The notes under the pieces are model-generated. The model made no database searches. It was not told the origin of the DNA and saw only the letters and a list, made by a program, of their open reading frames with translations. Positions 5,752-12,041 of a stretch of 12,041 nt of DNA are shown piece after piece (position 1 is the first letter of the stretch; every line of letters starts with the position of its first letter). The position numbers and the translations under genes were made by a program. Origin of the DNA: Zeimonas sp937903095 (lineage in GTDB: Bacteria > Pseudomonadota > Gammaproteobacteria > Burkholderiales > Burkholderiaceae_E); NCBI GenBank assembly GCA_937903095.1, contig CALCZN010000099.1:1-12041 (forward strand), read 5' to 3'.

Positions 5752-6573
5752 ATGCTCGGCAAGCGAGTCGCCACCGCCCTGGTGCTGCTGGCGATCCTGC
5801 TGCCTCCGATCTTCTTCTTCGATTCCTGGGTCTGGGGTGCGGTCACGCTCGTCTTCCTGGCCGCCGCGGCCTGGGAATGGACGCGCCTGCTCGCCGGCCC
5901 GCGCGCCGCGGGCGGCGCGGCCGCCGCGCTCGCGCTGGCCGGAATCGCGCTGCTCGCCTGGCGCGAAACCGCCGGCTGGCCGCCGTCCTTCGTGCTCGCT
6001 GTGTGCGCGGCCGCCACGCTCGCCTGGCTGTGGCTCGGTCCGATGCACCTGCATGCGCGCGACGCGCGCGGCGGCGGCCTGGCGCTCGCCGCGGGCTGGC
6101 TGCTCGCCTGCTGGGTCGCGCTGGTGGCGCTGCGCGCGCTCGGGCCGCTTGCGCTGCTGGCGGCGATGGCCATCGTCTGGGTGGCCGACATCGCCGCCTA
6201 TTTCGTCGGCCGTGCCTTCGGGCGCCGCAAGCTCGCGCCGTCGATCAGCCCCGGCAAGAGCTGGGAAGGCGCGCTCGGCGGCGCCGCCGCCGTGGCCGTG
6301 CTCGGGCTGGCGGCGGCGGCAAGTCCTTCGCTGTCGTCGACGTTGCCGGCGCGGCTGGTCGACGCGTGGACCGCACCGGTCGCCGTCGTCGTGCTGGTCG
6401 CGCTCGCCGCGTTGTCGATCGTCGGCGATCTGCACGAGTCGCTGCTCAAGCGCCAGGCGGGCGTGAAGGACAGCGGCGCCGTGCTGCCCGGCCACGGCGG
6501 CGTGCTCGACCGCATCGACGCGCTCGTTCCCGTGATGCCTGCCGCCATGCTGCTGCACCGCCTGCTGGGATAA
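5752..6573 (+). CDS. cdsA: Phosphatidate cytidylyltransferase (CDP-diglyceride synthase)
   Basis: CdsA condenses phosphatidic acid with CTP to CDP-diacylglycerol, the branch point for all major phospholipids. It is an integral inner-membrane enzyme. The product has 273 residues (E. coli 285) and shows about seven to eight Ala/Leu/Val-rich hydrophobic segments, the first at 5-24. Conserved pieces are WVADIAAYFVGRAFGRRKLA (143-162), SPGKSWEG (167-173 region) and GDLHES (225-230). The PROSITE-type family signature follows: SLLKRQAGVKDSG (230-242), then LPGHGGVLDRID (245-256) with the metal-binding acidic residues. The ATG at 5752 gives a normal N-terminus (MLGKRVATALVLL); the upstream ATG at 5709 is out of frame. 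No Shine-Dalgarno is visible. The spacer to uppS is 47 bases and the stop lies 9 bases before dxr. Confidence 0.96.
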   Translation: MLGKRVATALVLLAILLPPIFFFDSWVWGAVTLVFLAAAAWEWTRLLAGPRAAGGAAAALALAGIALLAWRETAGWPPSFVLAVCAAATLAWLWLGPMHLHARDARGGGLALAAGWLLACWVALVALRALGPLALLAAMAIVWVADIAAYFVGRAFGRRKLAPSISPGKSWEGALGGAAAVAVLGLAAAASPSLSSTLPARLVDAWTAPVAVVVLVALAALSIVGDLHESLLKRQAGVKDSGAVLPGHGGVLDRIDALVPVMPAAMLLHRLLG

Positions 6574-6582
6574 TCGGCCGCC

Positions 6583-7767
6583 ATGCAGTCGCTCACGATC
6601 CTCGGCGCCACCGGCTCGATCGGCCGCAGCACGCTCGACGTCGTCGCGCGCCACCCCGATCGCTATCGCGTGTTCGCGCTGGCCGCGCAGCGTCGCGACG
6701 ACGCGCTGTACGAGCAGTGCCTGCGCCATGCGCCGCGTTATGCGGCGCTGGCCGACGAGCCGGCGGCGCGCCGGCTGTCCGATCGCCTCGCCGCCGAAGG
6801 CCTCGACACCGAAGTGCTGGGCGGGCCGTCGGCGCTCGCCGAGGTGGCGGCGCACGAAGAGGTGGACACGGTGATGGCGGCGATCGTCGGCGCCGCCGGA
6901 CTGGCGCCCACGATCGCCGCGGCGCGCGCGGGCAAGCGCATCCTGCTGGCGAACAAGGAGTCGCTGGTGATGGCCGGCGAGGTCTTCCTGCGCGCCTGTC
7001 GCGAAGGCGGGGCGACCGTGCTGCCGATCGACAGCGAGCACAACGCGGTGTTCCAGTGCCTGCCCTCCGCGGGCCGCGCCGGCGGCGGCTGCCCCGGCGT
7101 GCGCCGCATCGTGCTCACCGCCTCGGGAGGGCCCTTTCGCCGCGCGAGCTTCGAGCAGATGGGCGACGTCACCCCCGAGCAGGCCTGCGCGCATCCGAAA
7201 TGGTCGATGGGCCGGAAGATCTCGGTCGATTCGGCCACGATGATGAACAAGGGGCTCGAGCTGATCGAGGCTTTCCATCTGTTCGGCGTCGCCGCCGCGC
7301 GGCTGGAGGTGCTCGTGCATCCGCAGAGCATCGTGCATTCGCTCGTCGAGTACGAGGACGGCTCCGTGCTCGCGCAGATGGGCAACCCCGACATGCGCAC
7401 CCCGATCGCGCAGGCGCTCGCGCATCCCGATCGCATCGACAGCGGCGTGGCGCCGCTCGACCTCGTGGCGATCGGTCGCCTCGAATTCGAAGCGCCCGAT
7501 GCGCAGCGCTTTCCCTGCCTGCGCCTGGCGCGCGAGGCGCTGGCCGCCGGCGGCGCGGCGCCCTGCATCCTGAACGCGGCCAACGAGATCGCGGTGGCGG
7601 CGTTTCTCGAGCGCGCGATCCGCTTCACCGACATCGCCGCGATCACCGAAGCCGTGCTGCACGCGGTCGGCGAGCGCCAGGCGGGCGCCACGATCGACGA
7701 AGTCCTCGCCATCGACGCAGAGGCGCGCGCGCTCGCCCGCGACCGCCTCGGGAGGTGCCCTGCATGA
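6583..7767 (+). CDS. dxr: 1-deoxy-D-xylulose 5-phosphate reductoisomerase
   Basis: Dxr (IspC) converts 1-deoxy-xylulose 5-phosphate to 2-C-methyl-erythritol 4-phosphate using NADPH and a divalent metal. This is the second step of the MEP isoprenoid pathway and the target of fosmidomycin. The product has 394 residues (E. coli 398). It has the dinucleotide loop GATGSIG (8-14), LLANKESLVMAG (121-132), metal ligands D150 and E152 in PIDSEHNAVFQCL, ASGGPF (180-185), HPKWSMGRKISVDSATMMNKGLE (204-226, third ligand E226) and VHPQSIVHSLVEY (245-257). A Gly-rich insert (residues 162-172) lies in a variable loop. The ATG at 6583 is 9 bases after the cdsA stop and lacks a Shine-Dalgarno, suggesting coupling. 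Its stop overlaps the rseP start (ATGA). Confidence 0.97.
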   Translation: MQSLTILGATGSIGRSTLDVVARHPDRYRVFALAAQRRDDALYEQCLRHAPRYAALADEPAARRLSDRLAAEGLDTEVLGGPSALAEVAAHEEVDTVMAAIVGAAGLAPTIAAARAGKRILLANKESLVMAGEVFLRACREGGATVLPIDSEHNAVFQCLPSAGRAGGGCPGVRRIVLTASGGPFRRASFEQMGDVTPEQACAHPKWSMGRKISVDSATMMNKGLELIEAFHLFGVAAARLEVLVHPQSIVHSLVEYEDGSVLAQMGNPDMRTPIAQALAHPDRIDSGVAPLDLVAIGRLEFEAPDAQRFPCLRLAREALAAGGAAPCILNAANEIAVAAFLERAIRFTDIAAITEAVLHAVGERQAGATIDEVLAIDAEARALARDRLGRCPA

Positions 7768-9101
7768 ACACGCTCCAGACGATCGTCGCGTTCCTCGCGG
7801 CGCTCACGCTGCTCATCTTCGTGCACGAACTGGGCCACTACCTGGTCGCCCGCTGGTGCGGCGTGAAGGTGCTGCGCTTCTCGATCGGCTTCGGCCGGCC
7901 GCTGTTGCGCTGGCGCTCCGGGCCCGATCGCACCGAATGGGCGATCGCATCGATCCCGCTGGGCGGCTACGTGCGCATGCTCGACGAGCGCGATCCCGAC
8001 TGCGGGCCGATCGCGCCTTCCGACCTGCCGCGCGCGTTCACCCGCAAGTCGCTGCTGCAGCGCTCGGCGATCGTCGTCGCCGGACCGCTGGCGAACTTCC
8101 TGCTCGCCATCGCGCTGTACGCGGCGATGGGATGGATCGGCATGCAGGAGCCGGCCGCGCTGATCGACGCTCCGGCGCCGGGCACCGCGGCGGCGGCGGC
8201 GCATCTGCAGGCCCGGGATCGCGTGCTCGAAGCCGACGGCACCGTCGTGCGTTCGTGGAACGACCTGCGCCTGGCGCTGCTCGAGCCGGTGATCGAGCAC
8301 CGGCCCGCTGCGCTCGTCGTCGAGCGCGACGGCGAGCGGCGCTCCGTGCAGCTCGACGCGAGCGGGCTGCCGGCCGACGAGGTCGAGCGCGATTTCCTCG
8401 GCACGCTGGGGCTGCGCATCGCTGCCGGCGACGTCGCGATCGGCAGGCTGGTCGCCGGCGGCGCGGCCGAGCGCGACGGCCTGCGCGCGGGCGACCTGAT
8501 CCGCGCGATCGACGGCAAGCCGATCGAGCGTGCCGCGCAGGTCATCGAATCGGTGCAGGCCAGCGCCGGACAGCCGCTTCGTTTTCGCGTGCTGCGCGAC
8601 GGCGCCGAGGTCACGCTGTCGGTGACGCCCGAGCAGCAGGAGGGCGTCGGCCGCATCGGCGCCGGACTGCAGGATCGGCTCGCCATGCAGACGGTGCGCT
8701 TCGGCCCGCTCGAGGCTGTCGGTTACGGGGCGCGCCAGACCTGGGAGATGTCGGCGTTCTCGCTGCGGATGATGGGCAAGATGCTCACCGGCGAGCTGTC
8801 GCTGCGCAACCTGAGCGGGCCGGTGACGATCGCCGATCTGGCGGGGCAGACGGTGCGCGTGGGATGGCTCGCGTACCTGAGCTTTCTCGCGCTGATCAGC
8901 ATCAGCCTGGGCGTGCTGAATCTGCTGCCGATCCCCGTTCTCGACGGGGGTCATTTGGTATATTACGCGCTCGAAGCGCTCAAGGGCAGGCCGCTGTCCG
9001 AGCGCTTCATGGCGGTCACGCAGAAGGCCGGCCTCGCCATCATCATGATGATGATGGCGGTCGCGCTGTTCAACGATTTCACTCGGTTGATCGGTTCCTG
9101 A
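7764..9101 (+). CDS. rseP: RIP metalloprotease RseP (site-2 protease)
   Basis: RseP is an inner-membrane zinc protease that cuts transmembrane anti-sigma factor RseA after DegS, releasing sigma-E for the envelope stress response. It also clears remnant signal peptides. The product has 445 residues (E. coli 450). The first transmembrane helix carries the zinc motif HELGH (21-25). GGYVRM lies at 67-72, and VVAGPLANFLLAI (104-116) is in the second helix. Two periplasmic PDZ domains follow, at roughly 130-215 and 225-290; the second contains AERDGLRAGDLIRAIDGKPI. The third zinc ligand is D394 in NLLPIPVLDGGHL (386-398), with a final helix at about 424-436. The ATG at 7764 overlaps the dxr stop by 4 bases and has GGGAGGTG (7750-7757) upstream. 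It stops 4 bases before bamA, consistent with an envelope-biogenesis module. Confidence 0.97.
   Translation: MNTLQTIVAFLAALTLLIFVHELGHYLVARWCGVKVLRFSIGFGRPLLRWRSGPDRTEWAIASIPLGGYVRMLDERDPDCGPIAPSDLPRAFTRKSLLQRSAIVVAGPLANFLLAIALYAAMGWIGMQEPAALIDAPAPGTAAAAAHLQARDRVLEADGTVVRSWNDLRLALLEPVIEHRPAALVVERDGERRSVQLDASGLPADEVERDFLGTLGLRIAAGDVAIGRLVAGGAAERDGLRAGDLIRAIDGKPIERAAQVIESVQASAGQPLRFRVLRDGAEVTLSVTPEQQEGVGRIGAGLQDRLAMQTVRFGPLEAVGYGARQTWEMSAFSLRMMGKMLTGELSLRNLSGPVTIADLAGQTVRVGWLAYLSFLALISISLGVLNLLPIPVLDGGHLVYYALEALKGRPLSERFMAVTQKAGLAIIMMMMAVALFNDFTRLIGS
9035..9059. repeat. Perfect inverted repeat near the 3' end of rseP
   Basis: CGCCATCATCAT (9035-9046) and ATGATGATGGCG (9048-9059) are exact reverse complements around one central base. 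As RNA this allows an 11-base-pair stem with a 3-base loop. It encodes the AIIMMMMA stretch of the last RseP helix and ends 46 bases before the bamA ATG. No T-run follows. Confidence 0.75.
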
Positions 9102-9105
9102 ACGA

Positions 9106-11445
9106 ATGCATCTCGCTCGACGCCGACCGGGGCGCAAGCCGGGTGCGGCGCAACGGGCGCTGGCTGTTCTGCTGCTGGCGGTACTTCCCGTCGTCGCCGC
9201 CGCTTTCGAACCCTTCACGATCCGCGACATCCGCGTGGAAGGCGTCCAGCGCACCGAGCCGGGCACCGTCTTCAGCTACCTGCCGGTTCGCGTCGGCGAC
9301 ACGATGACCGACGAGAAGGCGAGCGAGGCCGTCAAGGCGCTGTTCGCCACCGGGTTCTTCCGCGACGTGCGGCTCGAGGCCGAGGGCGACGTGCTTGTCG
9401 TGCACGTGGAGGAACGACCGGCGATCGCGTCGATCGACATCACCGGCGCCAAGGAATTCGACAAGGAAACGCTGCGCAAGGCGCTGCGCGACCAGGGCCT
9501 GGCCGAATCGCGCATCTTCGACCGCGCCGTGCTCGAGCGCGCCGAGCAGGAGCTGAAGCGCCAGTACCTCGCGCGCGGCAAGTACGGCGTGGAGGTCACG
9601 TCCACCGTCACGCCGCTCGAGCGCAACCGCGTCGGCATCACGCTGGCCATCGAGGAAGGGCAGAACGCGCGCATCACGGCAATCCGCTTCGTCGGCAACA
9701 AGGCCTACACCGACAAGCAGCTGCTCGACGAGATGCGCCTGACCACGCCGGGCTGGTTCACCTGGTACTCGAAGAACGACCAGTACGCGCGCGAGAAGCT
9801 CGCCGGCGACCTCGAATCGCTGCGCTCGTTCTATCTCGATCGCGGCTATCTCGAGTTCGCGATCGAGTCCACGCAGGTGTCGATCTCGCCCGACAAGGAA
9901 AGCGTCGAGATCACGATCGACGTCCACGAAGGCGAGCAGTTCCGCGTCTCGCAGGTGCGCTTCGGCGGCGAGCTGCTCGGTCGCGAGGAAGAGTTCAAGA
10001 AGCTCGTCGAACTGAAGCCCGGCGACGTGTTCTCCGGCAGCAAGCTGAGCGATTCGACCAAGCGCATCTCCGAGCGGCTCGGCGCGCTCGGCTACGCCTT
10101 CGCCAACGTGAACGCGGTGCCCGACATCGATCGCGACAAGCGCGAGGTGGCCTTCGACATCCTGGTCGATCCGGGGCGCCGCGTGTACGTGCGGCGTATC
10201 GACATCGCCGGCAACCTGCGCACGCGCGACGAGGTCATCCGCCGCGAGCTGCGCCAGTTCGAGGACGCCTGGTACGACGCCGAGAAGATCCGCCTGTCGC
10301 GCGAGCGCATCGACCGGCTCGGCTATTTCACCGAGGTGCGCATCGACTCGCGCCCGGTGCCCGGCGCTCCTGATCAGGTCGACCTGGAGGTCGTCGTCAC
10401 CGAACGGCCCACCGGCAACATCACGCTGGGCATCGGCTTCTCGAGCACCGACAAGATCATCCTGTCGGGCTCGATCGTGCAGCAGAACTTCCTCGGCACC
10501 GGGAAGTCGCTCGCGCTCGACGTGAACACGAGCCGGCTGTCGCGCACGATCGTCGTCTCGTACACCGACCCCTATTTCACGCCCGACGGCATCAGCCGCT
10601 CGTTCGACCTGTACACGCGCAGCTTCAACGCCGACGAGCTCGGGCTGGGCGACTACCGCACGCGCGCGAGCGGCGTCGGCCTGCGCTTCGGAATCCCGTA
10701 CACCGAGTTCGACCGGATCAGCCTGGGCACCACCTTCGAGCGCAACGACGTAAGGCTCGGCGCGCGGCCGCCGGTGCGCTACCAGCAGTTCGTCGACGAC
10801 TTCGGAACGTCGAGCACCGCGTGGCTCGCCAACATCGGCTGGGCGCGCGACAGCCGCGACAGCGCGATCGTGCCCACGCGCGGACGCGTGCAGACGGCGA
10901 ACCTCGAAGTCACGATGCCGGTGGCCGAATTGCGCTACTGGCGCGCCACCTACCTGCATCAGTGGTACTACCCGCTCGGGCGCGACTACACCTTCGCGCT
11001 GAACGGCGACCTCGGCGTCGGGCGCGGCTTCGGCGGCGAGCCCTATCCGATCTTCAAGAACTTCTACGCGGGCGGCATCGGTTCGGTGCGCGGCTACTAC
11101 CCCAGCTCGCTGGGGCCGAAGGAACTGGAAACCACGCTGGCAGGCGGCACCCGGCTCGTCCCGCTGGGCGGGCAGACGCGCGTGGTCGGCAGCGCCGAAT
11201 TCATCTTCCCGCTGCCCGGCACCGGCCACGACCGCACGATCCGCTCCTTCGTCTTCCTGGACGCCGGCACCGTGTTCCCGCAGGGCGAGACGGTGAGCCT
11301 GGGCGACCTGCGCTACTCCACCGGCATCGGGCTGACCTGGCTGTCGCCGATCGGACCGCTGAAGCTCAGCATCGCCGCGCCGCTGCGCAAGCGCGAAGGC
11401 GATCGCACGCAGCGGCTGCAGTTCCAGATCGGCACCGGGTTCTAG
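9106..11445 (+). CDS. bamA: Outer membrane protein assembly factor BamA (Omp85 family)
   Basis: BamA is the central barrel of the BAM complex, which folds beta-barrel proteins into the outer membrane. The product has 779 residues (E. coli 810). A signal peptide occupies about 1-33: an Arg/Lys-rich start, a hydrophobic ALAVLLLAVLPVV core, and AAA before FEPF. Five periplasmic POTRA domains follow, at about 36-104, 105-185, 187-275, 278-355 and 358-435. POTRA1 begins FTIRDIRVEGVQR and POTRA5 ends near VVVTERPTG. The 16-strand barrel runs from about 436 and contains the conserved VRGY (661-664) of the lid loop. It ends in phenylalanine (QIGTGF), the outer-membrane beta-signal. The ATG at 9106 lies 4 bases after the rseP stop, with no strong Shine-Dalgarno. 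skp follows 52 bases later, another step of the same pathway. Confidence 0.98.
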   Translation: MHLARRRPGRKPGAAQRALAVLLLAVLPVVAAAFEPFTIRDIRVEGVQRTEPGTVFSYLPVRVGDTMTDEKASEAVKALFATGFFRDVRLEAEGDVLVVHVEERPAIASIDITGAKEFDKETLRKALRDQGLAESRIFDRAVLERAEQELKRQYLARGKYGVEVTSTVTPLERNRVGITLAIEEGQNARITAIRFVGNKAYTDKQLLDEMRLTTPGWFTWYSKNDQYAREKLAGDLESLRSFYLDRGYLEFAIESTQVSISPDKESVEITIDVHEGEQFRVSQVRFGGELLGREEEFKKLVELKPGDVFSGSKLSDSTKRISERLGALGYAFANVNAVPDIDRDKREVAFDILVDPGRRVYVRRIDIAGNLRTRDEVIRRELRQFEDAWYDAEKIRLSRERIDRLGYFTEVRIDSRPVPGAPDQVDLEVVVTERPTGNITLGIGFSSTDKIILSGSIVQQNFLGTGKSLALDVNTSRLSRTIVVSYTDPYFTPDGISRSFDLYTRSFNADELGLGDYRTRASGVGLRFGIPYTEFDRISLGTTFERNDVRLGARPPVRYQQFVDDFGTSSTAWLANIGWARDSRDSAIVPTRGRVQTANLEVTMPVAELRYWRATYLHQWYYPLGRDYTFALNGDLGVGRGFGGEPYPIFKNFYAGGIGSVRGYYPSSLGPKELETTLAGGTRLVPLGGQTRVVGSAEFIFPLPGTGHDRTIRSFVFLDAGTVFPQGETVSLGDLRYSTGIGLTWLSPIGPLKLSIAAPLRKREGDRTQRLQFQIGTGF

Positions 11446-11456
11446 GAGCCGGCGCT

Positions 11457-11501
11457 ATGCGACAATTCGTGCCACTCATCGAGACAGGAAGCGCCGGATG
11501 A
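11457..11501 (+). CDS. Possible 14-codon upstream ORF coupled to skp
   Basis: An ATG at 11457 opens a 14-codon frame, MRQFVPLIETGSAG. AGGAG (11444-11448) lies 8 bases upstream and overlaps the bamA stop codon. Its TGA (11499-11501) overlaps the skp ATG as ATGA. The layout fits a translated leader that couples skp to bamA, but skp also has its own Shine-Dalgarno at 11486-11491. A frame this short can arise by chance. I know no family for the peptide. Confidence 0.3.
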   Translation: MRQFVPLIETGSAG

Positions 11502-12004
11502 AGTTCTTCGGTTGGCTTGCCGCGTGCGCGCTCGCCGTCGCGTGCGCACCGGCCGTCGCGCAGGAAGCGACGAAGATCGGCTTCGTGAACACCGAACGCA
11601 TCCTGCGCGATGCCGGTCCGGCGAAGTCGGCGCAGCAGAAGCTCGAGCAGGAGTTCAGCAAGCGCGACAAGGAACTGCAGGACATGGGCGCGCGGCTCAA
11701 GGCGCTGGGCGAGCGGCTCGAGCGCGATTCGGCGGTGATGAGCGACGCCGATCGCCTGCGCCGCCAGCGCGAGTTCTCCGACCTCGAGAAAGACTTCCAA
11801 CGCCGCCAGCGCGAGTTCCGCGAAGACCTGAACCAGCGCCGCAACGAGGAACTGGCCCAGGTGATCGACAAGGCCAATCGCGTGATCAAGCAGATCGCCG
11901 AGCAGGAGAAGTACGACATCATCCTGCAGGAGGCGGTCTTCGCGAGCCCGCGGGTCGACATCACCGACAACGAGCTGCGCGCGCTCACCAACGGCAAGCC
12001 CTGA
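11498..12004 (+). CDS. skp: Periplasmic chaperone Skp/OmpH
   Basis: Skp is a trimeric jellyfish-shaped periplasmic chaperone that holds unfolded outer-membrane proteins on their way to BamA. The product has 168 residues (E. coli precursor 161). A signal peptide ends at about residue 21 (APAVA before QEA). The mature part begins with the family-typical KIGFVNTERILRDAGPAKSAQQKLEQEF. It continues as a long charged, Arg/Glu-rich coiled coil (about 45-125) that forms the tentacles, and returns to the body with EEKYDIILQEAV-like sequence (EQEKYDIILQEAV). Cys16 within the signal peptide is preceded by AVA rather than a proper LxA/G lipobox, so signal peptidase I cleavage is favoured. The ATG at 11498 has AGGAAG (11486-11491) 6 bases upstream. 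It follows bamA, as in most proteobacteria. Confidence 0.95.
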   Translation: MKFFGWLAACALAVACAPAVAQEATKIGFVNTERILRDAGPAKSAQQKLEQEFSKRDKELQDMGARLKALGERLERDSAVMSDADRLRRQREFSDLEKDFQRRQREFREDLNQRRNEELAQVIDKANRVIKQIAEQEKYDIILQEAVFASPRVDITDNELRALTNGKP

Positions 12005-12010
12005 GAAGCG

Positions 12011-12041
12011 GTGACGCCGCCGTACGCCGGCTCGATCCGCC
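12011..12041 (+). CDS. lpxD: First codons of a gene cut by the window edge, probably lpxD
   Basis: A GTG at 12011, 6 bases after the skp stop, opens a frame reading VTPPYAGSIR to the edge. A weak purine stretch (GAGAAG, 12003-12008) lies just upstream. Ten residues cannot identify a family. The lpxD call (UDP-3-O-acylglucosamine N-acyltransferase of lipid A synthesis) rests only on the usual bamA-skp-lpxD order in proteobacteria. Confidence 0.4.
   Translation, partial: MTPPYAGSIR

Noticed and set aside
6569..6574. GATAAT at the end of cdsA as a promoter for dxr.
   Set aside because: The matching -35 position (CATGCT) is poor; the hexamer includes the TAA stop codon of cdsA and is probably chance.
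8956..8965. AT-rich TGGTATATTA inside rseP as a promoter for bamA.
   Set aside because: No fitting -35 lies 16-18 bases upstream, and it does not match the sigma-E consensus (GGAACTT and TCtGA type) that I would expect for a bamA stress promoter.
5563..9266. Very long open frames on the minus strand opposite uppS-rseP (699 and 842 codons), with others opposite rpsB-tsf (464) and bamA (716).
   Set aside because: They mirror highly biased GC-rich genes on the other strand, have low-complexity Arg/Ala/His-rich translations and no recognisable domain, while the plus-strand frames are certain families.
11446..11497. Intrinsic terminator between bamA and skp, or anywhere in the row.
   Set aside because: No GC-rich hairpin followed by a T-run was found in any spacer; the hairpins noted at 3450 and 4274 lack it.
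11534..11546. Skp as a lipoprotein, because of Cys16 in the signal peptide.
   Set aside because: The residues before the cysteine (AVA) lack the leucine at -3 expected of a lipobox, and a good signal peptidase I site (AVA before QEA) follows at residue 21.
1..12041. A mobile element, defence system, toxin-antitoxin pair or other novel gene cluster.
   Set aside because: All frames of substantial length are accounted for by conserved housekeeping genes in their usual proteobacterial order; base composition looks even, and no long repeats or integrase-like sequences are seen.

Overview
The window is a conserved housekeeping region from a GC-rich (clearly above 65% by eye) Gram-negative bacterium. 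Gene order and protein sequences fit a betaproteobacterium, most likely of the Burkholderiales; this is inferred from synteny and family resemblance, without a database search. Every gene longer than 100 codons belongs to a recognisable core family. I see no mobile element, CRISPR array, tRNA, rRNA or foreign-looking block.

Layout. On the minus strand at the left, map (methionine aminopeptidase) is followed by glnD (PII uridylyltransferase), whose 3' part leaves the window at base 1. They overlap by 4 bases (GTGA). A 157-base divergent intergenic region (1530-1686) holds overlapping promoter-like elements and a leader that can fold upstream of rpsB. On the plus strand, ten genes run head to tail: rpsB, tsf, pyrH, frr, uppS, cdsA, dxr, rseP, bamA and skp, then the first codons of what is probably lpxD at the right edge. 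Spacers are short (87, 39, 63, 40, 47, 9, -4, 4, 52 and 6 bases). No hairpin followed by a T-run lies between them, so one or a few overlapping long transcripts are likely.

How the genes fit together. rpsB, tsf and frr supply translation: ribosomal protein S2, elongation factor Ts and ribosome recycling. pyrH makes UDP for RNA and for UDP-sugar precursors. dxr feeds the MEP isoprenoid pathway, and uppS uses its product to make the undecaprenyl carrier for peptidoglycan and LPS. cdsA makes CDP-diacylglycerol for phospholipids. rseP is the site-2 protease of envelope stress signalling. bamA and skp insert and chaperone outer-membrane proteins, and lpxD starts lipid A synthesis. The block therefore couples growth-rate genes to envelope construction. 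map processes nascent proteins and glnD senses nitrogen.

I found no novel multi-gene system. The points worth a second look are small regulatory structures at gene junctions: a possibly leaderless map transcript from a divergent promoter core shared with rpsB; a potential S2 autoregulatory leader; a hairpin abutting the glnD start; a compound hairpin before frr; an 11-base repeat that places TGA in all three frames after rpsB; a perfect 12-base-arm inverted repeat at the end of rseP; and a 14-codon ORF coupled to skp.
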